Assembly: GCA_964492425.1 (NCBI GenBank) | Contig: CAZBKB010000019.1 | Coordinates: 1-18,230 of the forward strand | Direction of reading: 5' to 3' | Source of the DNA: LBZV01 sp000993855 | Lineage (GTDB): Bacteria; Patescibacteriota; Microgenomatia; Curtissbacterales; GWA2-41-24 | Length of the DNA stretch: 18,230 nt | In this document: positions 1 through 6,371 of the stretch, in pieces | Layout of the letters: each line of letters starts with the position of its first letter | Position numbering within the stretch: position 1 is the stretch's first letter | Position numbers and translations under genes: made by a program | The notes under the pieces: model-generated | What the model was told of the DNA's origin: nothing | The model's input: the letters and a program-made list of their open reading frames with translations, nothing else | Databases searched by the model: none

Positions 1-88
1 CTTGTAGTATTACTAAAGGAGTCTAATTAGGAAGACTGTTTCCTAGTCTAGAGCCAACTGTAATATGGGAACAGTGGTATCTGTTTTT
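1..88. other. Left-edge stretch with no gene seen
   Basis: No coding region is supported here. There is a short inverted repeat (AGGAA ... TTCCT near 30-46). The stretch ends in a run of eight T just before the displaced clp tail. The half-site AGTATTAC at 6-13 matches half of the operator of the RHH/PIN module at 12262-12277, but no full palindrome is present. Confidence 0.4.
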
Positions 89-190
89 TTAAGATAAAAA
101 TTGCAAGAGCGTTTGGGCGGGGATGGTGTGCCTCCGCCAGCTGGCGGATTTGGCAGAGCTGTCGATTACCATTTTGGCAATTTGGTCTTT
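89..190 (-). pseudogene. Displaced 3' end of the clp-like AAA+ gene
   Basis: Read on the minus strand this stretch encodes a tail that starts DQIAKMVI, continues IPAQTLLQFLS and ends in TAA at 89-91. It aligns with the last 28 residues of the intact clp-like protein at 794 (DQIAKLLI ... VPAQVLLGFLN). Homology begins abruptly at the DQIAK codons near 190, and nothing upstream resembles the rest of the gene. The copy differs from the intact tail at many positions and carries an extra segment (SASWRR) encoded by a palindrome at 134-147. It has no start and cannot be a gene on its own. It lies beyond the BrnTA pair, so the order is intact gene, cargo, old gene end. I infer that it is the former end of the clp-like gene, pushed away when the cargo was inserted. 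A full parent gene to the left is excluded, because the fragment's 5' side faces the BrnTA genes. Confidence 0.8.
134..147. repeat. Perfect 14-bp palindrome inside displaced clp tail
   Basis: CCGCCAGCTGGCGG is its own reverse complement. It lies in frame in the displaced clp tail and supplies residues absent from the intact homologue, so it looks like a small palindromic insertion in coding DNA. Confidence 0.7.
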
Positions 191-204
191 TGACGTGTTG
201 GTAA

Positions 205-468
205 TTATTTAGAAAGGCTGTCAAAGATGAATTTCTTGATTAAAGATTGGTAGGGAATATCCATTTTATGTGCTTCTATCTTTACCCTATCAATCATACT
301 TACTGGTAAGCGAAGTGTAATTGGTTTGGTGGTAAACTTCAGGTTTGGGAACATAACGCCCCTTTTTGCTTTTGACCAGTCTAGATATTCGGTTGAATCA
401 TGGGTTTGCCAGAATTCCCGTTCGTCTGCTTCCGATCTAAATTTTGGGATGGGTTTAAGTTTTTTCAT
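205..468 (-). CDS. brnA: BrnA-like CopG/ribbon-helix-helix antitoxin
   Basis: This 87-residue protein probably neutralises the toxin encoded just upstream and represses their shared promoter. The N-terminal half is charged (FRSEADEREFWQTHDSTEYLDW), typical of the toxin-binding part of CopG/BrnA antitoxins. The C-terminal half (ITLRLPVSMIDRVKIEAHK and the following IPYQSLIKKFI) reads as a ribbon-helix-helix DNA-binding fold: a beta strand with alternating T-R-P residues followed by two helices. The start ATG at 468 is preceded by a strong Shine-Dalgarno, AAAGGAGG, lying inside the end of the toxin gene. The two genes overlap by 14 bases, and toxin-first order is the usual brnTA arrangement. 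The family call is by motif recognition, not by search. Confidence 0.82.
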   Translation of the reverse strand: MKKLKPIPKFRSEADEREFWQTHDSTEYLDWSKAKRGVMFPNLKFTTKPITLRLPVSMIDRVKIEAHKMDIPYQSLIKKFIFDSLSK

Positions 469-748
469 AGAGCCTCCTTTCTTTTTTGTTTGCAGTTCTT
501 GCCGAAATTATTCTGATTTTATTTTCTCGAACGATGAATGAAACGAAAAGTATGCTTCCTTGAGCCGTCTTGCCTATTGTGCTGATTCTTTCTTCAAGTT
601 TTGAATGTTTGATATCCTCGAGAAGCAATTTGTTTTTATCTGCAAAAACTTCCTCCGCTTCGTTTGGTGTGATTCCATGCCTTTCATAACTTTTGTCAAA
701 ATTCCCATGATCCCACTCGAATCCGATGATCTTTGAAAGATCAATCAT
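455..748 (-). CDS. brnT: BrnT-like toxin (RelE-fold ribonuclease)
   Basis: A 97-residue protein that starts MIDLSKIIGFEWDHGNFDKS and carries the BrnT-type motif pattern: FEWDHGN near the start, KSYERHGITPNEAEEVF in the middle, and IRIISARTANKKERRLYE at the end. Family knowledge: BrnT toxins are RNases with a RelE-like fold that stop translation. The reading frame extends to a TTG at 772, but I choose the ATG at 746-748. It matches the family start, and a near-consensus promoter ends just before it, so the extra upstream codons would not be transcribed. The gene has no Shine-Dalgarno and is probably read from a leaderless transcript. It sits between the intact clp-like gene and the displaced clp tail, which makes it cargo at that site. 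Confidence 0.85.
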   Translation of the reverse strand: MIDLSKIIGFEWDHGNFDKSYERHGITPNEAEEVFADKNKLLLEDIKHSKLEERISTIGKTAQGSILFVSFIVRENKIRIISARTANKKERRLYEKT

Positions 749-785
749 TGTACATATATTACATGTACACAAACTATTTTGTCAA
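749..785 (-). promoter_or_regulatory. brnTA promoter with palindromic operator over the -10 box
   Basis: On the minus strand there is TTGACA (785-780), an 18-base spacer, then TAATAT (761-756) and seven bases to the toxin ATG. A perfect 7-bp inverted repeat, TGTACAT (749-755) and ATGTACA (763-769) with a 7-base centre, covers the -10 box and abuts the start codon. This is a plausible autoregulatory operator for the RHH antitoxin. The predicted transcription start falls at or next to the A of ATG, so the mRNA is probably leaderless. Confidence 0.75.
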
Positions 786-793
786 TGATAGTG

Positions 794-3223
794 CTAGTTC
801 AAGAAACCAAGTAGGACTTGGGCGGGGACTGTATCTCCGTTGTTGAGCTTTCCGGAAATTAAAAGTTTGGCGATTTGGTCTTCGATTTTGTCCTGAATTA
901 AGCGCCTTATCGGGCGGGCACCGAATGCAGTTATATACCCTTCTTTTGCTACGAGTTGGGCAACATCCGGAGTGATTTCCAGTGTAATGTTTTTATTTTC
1001 CTTAAGTTCCCGAGCTAGGGTTTGCAGCATGAGGTAGGCAACTTGGACTACTTCATCACCACCTAGAGGGTGATAGACCACTGTTGCGTCGAAGCGGTTT
1101 ACAAGTTCCGGAGAAAACATACCTTTTTGCAGTACGTAATCGATGAGTTTTGTAGAAATTGATTGGGAATCGGGTTGATTTTGTCCTTTTTCAATTTCTT
1201 CTCTTATAAATTCGGCGGCGGCGTTTGAGGTCGCGATTATGATGATATTTGTGAAGCTGACGCGTTTTCCAAATGCATCTGTTAAGTTACCCTCGTCTAA
1301 AATTTGCAGAAAGAGATTTTGGACATCTTTGTTTGCTTTTTCAAACTCATCAATGAGTAAAATGCCAAACGGGTTTTCGCGGACTTTGGTGGCTAGTTGG
1401 CCAGGAGCCTTGGTGTTTGGGTTACCAATGAGGCGAGCAAGGGCGTCTTGTCCTTGAAACTCTGTCATGTCGAAGCGGATCATACGATTGTCGTTGCCAA
1501 AGTAAACCTGTGCCAGAGCTTTTGCAGTTTCAGTTTTCCCGACACCTGTTGGTCCTAAAAACAGGAATGAACCCATTGGTTTATTAGAATTTTTAAATTC
1601 TGCGCGAGCTCTTCTCATTGCCTTTGAAATTTGGTCTATTGCTTCGTTTTGGCCAACGATTCTTTTGTGTAGAATCTGTTCGAGATCGGTTAGTTTTTGG
1701 GCTTCAGTCTGCGATATTTTACCAACTGGTGTTTTGGTTTTTTCTGAAAGGATTATGTCTACCATGGCAGCGGTTACTTGCGGTTGTTTCTGCCTTTTTG
1801 CTTCGGCTGTTGCGTCTTCTAAAATTTGGATAGACTTTTCCGGTTGTTTTTTATCGGCCATAAGTTTATTGGATTTGTCGATAATTTCTAAAATAGCTTT
1901 GAGGTTGGTTGCCACTTTAAAATTGGTGTAAATTGTGAGTGCGCGACCTATTAAGATTGTCATTAGTTCTTCCTGTTCTGGCTCCTCAATATTTACCCTT
2001 TCGAACAGTGATGTCATGTTGGCATTAGGTCGAATGTAAGCGTTGAAATTATCTACAAGGGCCAAGCCAATAAGAGGCAGTGAGTTATCTGTAAGTACGG
2101 TTGTTAAAACTTCCGAAAGGTCGGTTCTGCCATCAAGGTTAGTACAGATCCTGTCTATGTCGTCGACTGCAAGAATAATGTTTCCTGCCTTTTTCGCCTC
2201 TTCTAAAATTGCTTCGAAATTACCTTTTGCGTTTGACACTGTGGTTGTGTTTTGGTTTGTACTGGGTTTATCTGATGCCAGGAGTGCTATTATGTCGAGC
2301 AGAAAAATCCGTTTGTCCCTGAGTGTAGGCAGTTGCCCTTTGACAATTGCTGATGAGAGAGCTTCCAGGGTCGAGTGTTTGCCGACACCTGGTTCTCCAA
2401 TTAAAAGTGCGTTGTTATTTTGAGGCCTTGTGAGTATCTTTTCTATTTTGCCTAAAATCTCGCGTTTTCCATAAAAAGGAGGGTGACTTTCTTTTGTGAG
2501 TTCGCGTCCATATTTTTCCAGGGTGTTTGTATAGCCAAAAATGAGCATTTCACCAAGTGGTGTGGGTTTGATTAGGTGCTCGGAGTAGAAATATTCGTAT
2601 AAGTATTTAACAAGTGTTTGGAATTCTTTTTCTTTGACACCCTCTCTTTCTAAATATGTGGTGAGTTGTTGCCATTTGGTAAGTTGGAGAAATGCCTCGT
2701 AGATTTTTTCACCGGGTTTGATGTTAAGCGATGCAGGGTCTGGGAAAATGGTAAAGAGGTTTTGAAATTCCACATCAAAAAAACTTGAAAGAGCCCAGTA
2801 TATTTTGGTTTTGGTTAATTTGCCTGCAATAGTTTTGTTGGCCAAATCGCTTGGGGTTACGTGCTGGTTAATTTCCTCTGAATATTTGAGGAAGGGGAAA
2901 ATTGGGAAGAGTAGATAGAATGGGATTGAGATTAGGTCGAAGATTACAAAGAATATGGTAACCAAGGCTCCGGCGATTGTGAGTCCTGTTCTGGCCATGG
3001 CCCCAACAAGCATGGAAATAATATTAAAGGACAATTTTTCTCCAAGAGAAACTTTGCCGCTGACGGTCATTCTTTTGTAAGGGGAGAAAAGGTTTTTTAT
3101 GAGTCCAAATATGTTGAAATTGTCGAGGATATCTTGAATATGTTTGGGACGTGTTTTTACATAGTTAGGAAAGGCTGTTGACAGATGATACTGTAAGAAA
3201 TTTTCGGGCAGTAAATCTTGCAC
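794..3223 (-). CDS. Membrane-anchored Clp/ClpB-like double AAA+ ATPase with degenerate motifs
   Basis: An 809-residue protein with two Clp-type AAA+ modules. Residues 65-112 are strongly hydrophobic and probably form two membrane helices. No Clp N-terminal repeats or middle coiled-coil domain are evident. AAA-1 has a Walker A, GEPGVGKHS (276-284), in which His replaces the usual Thr, and a Walker B ending DD (354-355) in place of DE. AAA-2 has an intact Walker A, GPTGVGKTE (557-565), Walker B LLIDEFEKA with D625/E626, sensor 1 TSN, NRF arginine-finger region and GAR sensor 2 (768-770). The GYVGY-type pore loop expected after RLIG (597-600) is missing, as is an IGF/VGF ClpP-binding loop. It is therefore best called Clp-like, and partnership with ClpP is doubtful. 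The start is GTG at 3223: an in-frame stop lies 12 bases upstream, and a promoter (TTGAAT, 17 bases, TAAATT) ends six bases before it. Confidence 0.85.
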   Translation of the reverse strand: MQDLLPENFLQYHLSTAFPNYVKTRPKHIQDILDNFNIFGLIKNLFSPYKRMTVSGKVSLGEKLSFNIISMLVGAMARTGLTIAGALVTIFFVIFDLISIPFYLLFPIFPFLKYSEEINQHVTPSDLANKTIAGKLTKTKIYWALSSFFDVEFQNLFTIFPDPASLNIKPGEKIYEAFLQLTKWQQLTTYLEREGVKEKEFQTLVKYLYEYFYSEHLIKPTPLGEMLIFGYTNTLEKYGRELTKESHPPFYGKREILGKIEKILTRPQNNNALLIGEPGVGKHSTLEALSSAIVKGQLPTLRDKRIFLLDIIALLASDKPSTNQNTTTVSNAKGNFEAILEEAKKAGNIILAVDDIDRICTNLDGRTDLSEVLTTVLTDNSLPLIGLALVDNFNAYIRPNANMTSLFERVNIEEPEQEELMTILIGRALTIYTNFKVATNLKAILEIIDKSNKLMADKKQPEKSIQILEDATAEAKRQKQPQVTAAMVDIILSEKTKTPVGKISQTEAQKLTDLEQILHKRIVGQNEAIDQISKAMRRARAEFKNSNKPMGSFLFLGPTGVGKTETAKALAQVYFGNDNRMIRFDMTEFQGQDALARLIGNPNTKAPGQLATKVRENPFGILLIDEFEKANKDVQNLFLQILDEGNLTDAFGKRVSFTNIIIIATSNAAAEFIREEIEKGQNQPDSQSISTKLIDYVLQKGMFSPELVNRFDATVVYHPLGGDEVVQVAYLMLQTLARELKENKNITLEITPDVAQLVAKEGYITAFGARPIRRLIQDKIEDQIAKLLISGKLNNGDTVPAQVLLGFLN

Positions 3224-3229
3224 TACTTC

Positions 3230-3258
3230 AATTTAGCAGAAGCGCGTTTCGTATTCAA
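3230..3258 (-). promoter_or_regulatory. Promoter of the clp-like gene (leaderless type)
   Basis: On the minus strand TTGAAT (3258-3253), a 17-base spacer and TAAATT (3235-3230) end six bases before the GTG start at 3223. There is no useful Shine-Dalgarno. The spacing matches several other promoters in the window. Confidence 0.55.
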
Positions 3259-3368
3259 TTTGCTTTAGGCGATTGTATGTGTAAGAAGAGAGTTAATGCC
3301 GGGAGGGGGAGAAAATTGGGAAGCAATGGTTGCCTGGAAATTTCCATTTATATTGGCTATGGGGTAGA

Positions 3369-3740
3369 ATGTTTGCCGCAATGAACGGTGAAAGAGAAAG
3401 GTCGGTTCAGCCGAATATATTTACTCCAAGGCAGACGGAAGTGATTTCTGCTTATGCTCACGGTCTTTCCGGGGAACAAGTTCTGGAAAGTTTGCATTTA
3501 GGAGGTGAAGCTTTAGATAAACACCGTGGCGGGATTAGTGAAAGGCTTATTAACTACTACGCAAAGAGAGGAGTCGAATACAGCCAGGGCCGCGGGTTTA
3601 TGATCAGAGCAATTATTTTATCTGTCGGCAACGGTTGGATCAACTGTGATGATTTGCTCGCAAAGCCCTGTGAAAGGCTGGATCCGGAAGAAGTTAGACT
3701 TATAGCTTGTCGTTGGAATGAAGTCCCTAGAGGCGGTTAG
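3369..3740 (+). CDS. LuxR/GerE-type HTH protein, first of operon
   Basis: A 123-residue protein from the ATG at 3369, preceded by GGGG as a weak ribosome site four bases upstream. In-frame TTG at 3330 and ATG at 3381 are alternative starts. The segment FTPRQTEVISAYAHGLSGEQ and the helix pair after it match the LuxR-family HTH layout (LTPRE..VL...A.GLS..EIA..L). The usual TVK.H.. recognition-helix pattern is altered to ALDKHRGGISERL. No receiver or ligand domain is present. The C-terminal half (GFMIRAIILSVGNGW ...) is not recognised. It is followed after 13 bases by a small ORF, then by a second LuxR-like protein, in one orientation. A role as a DNA-binding regulator is inferred from the HTH only. 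Confidence 0.6.
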   Translation: MFAAMNGERERSVQPNIFTPRQTEVISAYAHGLSGEQVLESLHLGGEALDKHRGGISERLINYYAKRGVEYSQGRGFMIRAIILSVGNGWINCDDLLAKPCERLDPEEVRLIACRWNEVPRGG

Positions 3741-3753
3741 AAGTGAAGTGCGT

Positions 3754-3885
3754 ATGAGTAGAAAGGATTTTGACAATGTTAAGGAAAAGATCTACGAAAA
3801 ACTTCATGTTGGGAATATGGAAGGCGCAGTTGGCAAAATTGCGGCATTTTCAAAAAGAGGGAAGAGGCTTACCGATGACAATTGA
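3754..3885 (+). CDS. Small 43-residue ORF coupled to the next gene
   Basis: ATG at 3754 opens a 43-residue frame (MSRKDFDNVKEKIYEKLHVG ..., ending KRLTDDN, stop TGA 3883-3885). It is rich in K, D and E, has a helix-like pattern, and fills the space between the two HTH genes. Its stop overlaps the start region of the next gene (ATG 3875), an arrangement that suggests translational coupling. I do not recognise the protein. It could be spurious; the support is its position, its overlap and its protein-like composition. Confidence 0.4.
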   Translation: MSRKDFDNVKEKIYEKLHVGNMEGAVGKIAAFSKRGKRLTDDN

Positions 3886-4363
3886 AGCCAGACCTCAAAC
3901 CCTTCGGGGGGAAGAGCAGCCTGGTTTTTACCTAACTCCACGGGAAAAAAATATTCTCCAAGCTTACATTGATGGTTTGCGCGGAGTGGGGCAAGTAGGA
4001 GAAAGTATAGGTTTAGCAGCCGGGACAGTGAGAAATAATAAAGCTGCTCTAGCTCAGAGATTGAGAGAGGAGACAGGAATGTCGATTGCCTTCTTTGTGG
4101 CACTTGAAGCCCGAAGGGGTAGTTTTGAAATTGGAGAGGTTGATCGGCCCAATTTTAGAGAGAATGTAGAGCAATGTGCAAGGTTGGTTGCTAGAGGTCT
4201 GGCAAGAGGGGAAATCGCTGCTGTCTTGAATGTTCCGTATGGGACGATTAAGAATCGTTTTTCAGAAATCTACTTTTCTGTCGGTGCCAATAATTTTCTT
4301 CAGGCGGTTGCGATTCTTTCGAGAATGTATGAAGGGCAGCCTGGTGAGGTAGAAAATGGTTGA
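3875..4363 (+). CDS. Protein with two tandem LuxR-type HTH segments
   Basis: A 162-residue protein. I place the start at the ATG at 3875, which has AGAGG about eight bases upstream. The open frame runs 35 codons further up to a TTG at 3770, but that part overlaps the small ORF in another frame and reads unlike protein. The first HTH is LTPREKNILQAYIDGLRGVG ... LAAGTVRNNKAALAQRL, a good LuxR/GerE match including the TVRNN recognition helix. A second, weaker copy follows: ARLVARGLARGEIAAVLNVP then YGTIKNRFSEIY. It may bind DNA as a two-headed unit. The next gene starts eight bases before this one stops, so the two are translationally coupled. Its target is unknown; the unknown downstream protein is the likeliest functional partner. 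Confidence 0.6.
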   Translation: MTIEARPQTLRGEEQPGFYLTPREKNILQAYIDGLRGVGQVGESIGLAAGTVRNNKAALAQRLREETGMSIAFFVALEARRGSFEIGEVDRPNFRENVEQCARLVARGLARGEIAAVLNVPYGTIKNRFSEIYFSVGANNFLQAVAILSRMYEGQPGEVENG

Positions 4364-5249
4364 GAGAAGCAGAATACTAACTGCCGAGAAAGCTGTCCAA
4401 ACAAGAGAGCTTTTTGCTGGACGGGTTTTTGGCGACTCGGAAATTGTTGATTTTTTGCTGGACGGCACAAAATGCGAAATAGACAGGGTAGTGTTTTGGA
4501 GGGGAAATAACATTCAGGTTGCTGATTCACCCCTTGTCAGGATTGGGGGAATCTTGAGGGATAGATTTGATGGTTTAGATGAGGGCAAAAAAGAAGTGTT
4601 TTTGGGATCTTGTTCCCAATATGTTTTTGTGGAGCCAAGGTTGAAATTTTTGGCTCCGATGGGAGACAAGCCGGAGCGCTTGCGGGATTTTTATGTTGCC
4701 GAAAGTTTGTCTTTTGGCAATGCAGTTTCGGGGGCTGGCGAGCTTGTACTTGCGACTCTTCGGTTTACAAATGGAGATATCGAAGCTTCAAGGCAAGTTT
4801 TGGATCTTAGGTCTTTAAGGAAGGAATCTCATGATGGTCGTTTGCATCTTGCAGGGCGTTTGCTTTTGGGATTTCATTCTCCGGAGATTTCTGTAAACGG
4901 TTATTCCTCAGAGGTTGCAAGCAGTGCAATTGGTAGTGATTTTGAAAGACGTAATCCAAAGTTTAGAGTGCTTTCATTTTGGCTTGATGTCGATGCGGGT
5001 TTTTATGTTGCCAAAAGTCTAGACCAGTTGACGGAAGATATTTTTCCTAAAACAAACGGGGTGGTAAAGACGGAAATAGTCCGTTATCTGCTGGATTTGA
5101 TTCCGTTAGAGTCGGAGGATAGGGTAGGAGGGAAAATTCGGGGCTTTTTCAATAAAAATCGGGGATTGTTTAATGCTGTCAGGAGCGAATATCCGGATTC
5201 AGCATTTGTTAAATTATATAGTGAGGCCTTGGAACGTCTCAAACTTTAA
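4356..5249 (+). CDS. Unknown 297-residue protein in HTH operon
   Basis: This frame starts at ATG 4356, overlapping the previous stop by eight bases, and runs to TAA 5249. The protein starts MVERSRILTAEKAVQTRELF. No signal peptide, membrane helix or catalytic motif is recognised. It has mixed alpha/beta character with several aromatic-rich strands (RVVFWRGNNIQVADSPLVRI, FRVLSFWLDVDAGFYVAKSL) and a charged helical C-terminus. Coupling to two HTH proteins suggests it is controlled with them or works with them. I do not assign a function. The operon ends just before the decayed folC copy at 5276, so it abuts an insertion boundary. Confidence 0.6.
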   Translation: MVERSRILTAEKAVQTRELFAGRVFGDSEIVDFLLDGTKCEIDRVVFWRGNNIQVADSPLVRIGGILRDRFDGLDEGKKEVFLGSCSQYVFVEPRLKFLAPMGDKPERLRDFYVAESLSFGNAVSGAGELVLATLRFTNGDIEASRQVLDLRSLRKESHDGRLHLAGRLLLGFHSPEISVNGYSSEVASSAIGSDFERRNPKFRVLSFWLDVDAGFYVAKSLDQLTEDIFPKTNGVVKTEIVRYLLDLIPLESEDRVGGKIRGFFNKNRGLFNAVRSEYPDSAFVKLYSEALERLKL

Positions 5250-5260
5250 TTTTTTCCTGT

Positions 5261-5266
5261 TATAAT
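5261..5266 (+). promoter_or_regulatory. TATAAT -10 box of the displaced folC start
   Basis: A consensus TATAAT ends nine bases before the ATG at 5276. The bases between (TTGCCGGCA) resemble those in front of the intact folC (TTGGCG before ATG 6372). I infer that this is the old folC promoter, left behind with its start codon. No clear -35 box was found. Confidence 0.5.
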
Positions 5267-5275
5267 TTGCCGGCA

Positions 5276-5308
5276 ATGTTTTCAAGCTATTTTGAATGCA
5301 GGGAATGG
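5276..5308 (+). pseudogene. Decayed folC start, copy A
   Basis: ATG at 5276 reads MFSSYFECREW, which aligns with the intact folC start MKLANYIEVRSW and even better with copy B (MLKNYFETRE). After the TGG codon the homology stops in a palindromic repeat (5308-5336), and the frame closes after 26 codons. It keeps a consensus -10 box. I read it as the outermost displaced folC 5' end. The match is short (11 codons), so confidence is moderate. Confidence 0.5.
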
Positions 5309-5336
5309 CCCTTCTTCGCTGAAGCTTCGGGAGGGC
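5308..5336. repeat. Palindromic element after folC copy A
   Basis: GCCCT at the left pairs with AGGGC at the right around a GAAGCTTC core. The core CTTCGCTGAAGCTTCGG resembles the insertion inside gapdh at 13150-13174 (CTTCGCTAAAGCTATGGAGG), so both probably belong to one dispersed palindromic family. Confidence 0.5.
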
Positions 5337-5349
5337 AAGCTGGAGTTTT

Positions 5350-5448
5350 ATGCTAAAGAATTATTTTGAAACCCGTGAGTGATAGGAAAGTTTCATAACT
5401 CTAGTTTATGGAAAGGAGGAGTTGGGGTTGGCGCGGATTGAGAATTTT
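5350..5448 (+). pseudogene. Decayed folC start, copy B, with two stops
   Basis: From ATG 5350 the frame reads MLKNYFETRE, then TGA TAG at 5380-5385, then ESFITLVYGKEELGL ARIENF to about 5448. The intact folC reads MKLANYIEVRSWLEGFIP and then LVYGKEELGLARIEN, so the two stops fall exactly where Trp-Leu is expected. The last 14 residues are identical to folC. Homology ends sharply after the ARIEN codons. It cannot be expressed as FolC. The minus strand of 5393-5448 forms the C-terminal tail of the NUMOD3 gene, so this relic is now read in antisense. Confidence 0.8.
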
Positions 5449-6293
5449 TCTTTTCTTGCCACTTATTCTTAAGCGCCGCACTTATCCTATCGCGGGTTTC
5501 TTGGGAATGCGTCCGACCCCGCATCGGTGAAGGTCGACCCTTGTGCGCCGCACTTATCCTATCGTGATATCCTTGATCTTGCCACTTATTCTTAAGCGCC
5601 GCACTTATCCTATCGCGGGTTTCTTGGGAATNNNNNNNNNNNNNNNNNNNNNNNNNNNNNNNNNNNNNNNNNNNNNNNNNNNNNNNNNNNNNNNNNNNNN
5701 NNNNNNNNNNNNNNNNNNNNNNNNNNNNNNNTATCGCGGGTTTCTTGGGAATGCGTCCGACCCCGCATCGGTGAAGGTCGACCCTTAAGCGCCGCACTTA
5801 TCCTATCGCGGGTTTCTTGGGAATGCGTCCGACCCTTGTGCGCCGCACTCATCCTATCGCGGGTTTCTTGGGAATGCGTCCGACCCCGCATCGGTGAAGG
5901 TCGACCCTTGTGCGCCGCACTGATTTTGGCGCGAGCTTCTGGGGAAAAAATCGTTTTTTTACCGTAGTCTAAAGAAAGAATTTCCCCCAGGTTGTAATGT
6001 TCTTTGAGTTCCGGCGGTATTTTTTCGTGGATTGTGCGCAAACCCTCGACAATTATTTGCCGCACACGCTCCCTGGTAGTTACGCCTGCTACGTCCCTTA
6101 AGGAGTCTAAAGGACCTGTTGTGGTTGCACGCTGGATGATGAGCTTTTTTGACCTTTCATCCAGTTGGCTAAAGAGGCCAAGTTTTACCGACAGTAATAA
6201 GAATTCGCCTTGCAAGGGGCTGAAACCAGCGAGCTGCGAACTTGGGTCTTCTGGCGCGGTTTCAGGTAGTATGGGAAGGGGAATTTCTTTCAT
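5393..6293 (-). CDS. Sigma-region-4-like HTH fused to tandem NUMOD3 repeats (interrupted by assembly gap)
   Basis: The protein starts MKEIPLPILPETAPEDP (ATG 6293; a longer open frame to 6518 runs antisense to folC and is unlikely). Residues 45-93 contain LRDVAGVTTRERVRQIIVEG, a match to the sigma-70 region 4 HTH. From residue 117 a series of NUMOD3-type units follows (SPEARAKISAAHKGRPSPMR, then GRTHSQETRDRISAALK several times). Family knowledge: NUMOD3 motifs are DNA-binding modules usually attached to GIY-YIG or HNH homing nucleases. No nuclease domain is visible here, though one could lie in the missing part. The run of 100 N changes the apparent frame, yet the same peptide repeats resume beyond it, so I treat both sides as one gene. 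The tail ends KNKWQEKKNSQSAPTPTPPF and is encoded across the decayed folC copy B. Confidence 0.7.
5460..5930. repeat. Tandem NUMOD3-coding DNA repeats
   Basis: Near-identical blocks recur on both sides of the gap: GCGCCGCACTTATCCTATCG, CGGGTTTCTTGGGAATGCGT and CGCATCGGTGAAGGTCGACC. They appear in short (about 48-base) and longer (about 70-base) units, plus one variant unit encoding KNKWQDQGYHD near 5565-5590. The near identity at DNA level explains the assembly gap and implies recent expansion or ongoing slippage. Confidence 0.85.
5632..5731. other. Assembly gap of 100 N
   Basis: Exactly 100 N, a conventional placeholder length. The true number of repeat units is unknown, and the frame across the gap cannot be trusted. 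Confidence 0.98.
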
Positions 6294-6336
6294 GTGGGGG
6301 ATTTTACTTAAAAGCGGCCGGCTTTTCAAGCGGTTT

Positions 6337-6365
6337 TTGCTTTTACGGCTTGTTTTTTTTAAAAT
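6337..6365 (+). promoter_or_regulatory. folC promoter (leaderless type)
   Basis: TTGCTT (6337-6342), a 17-base spacer, TAAAAT (6360-6365), then six bases to ATG 6372. No Shine-Dalgarno is present. An inverted repeat, AAAAGC with GCTTTT around GGCCG, lies just upstream at about 6310-6326. Confidence 0.45.
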
Positions 6366-6371
6366 TTGGCG

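Noticed and set aside
6..13. AGTATTAC half-site at the left edge as an operator
   Set aside because: Only half of the palindrome seen at 12262-12277 is present, and eight bases can match by chance.
2043..2423. Open frames on the plus strand across the clp-like gene
   Set aside because: They lie opposite a conserved AAA+ coding sequence and have no recognisable protein features.
3770..3874. Longer N-terminus for the second HTH protein from TTG 3770
   Set aside because: The extra 35 residues overlap a more protein-like small ORF in another frame and lack a ribosome site, while ATG 3875 has AGAGG upstream.
5393..5797. Separate short gene to the left of the assembly gap
   Set aside because: Its peptide repeats are identical in type to those right of the gap. 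The frame change is explained by the arbitrary gap length, so one interrupted gene is simpler.
5460..5930. Possible CRISPR array
   Set aside because: The units are translated NUMOD3 repeats without unique spacers of constant length, and no cas genes are nearby.
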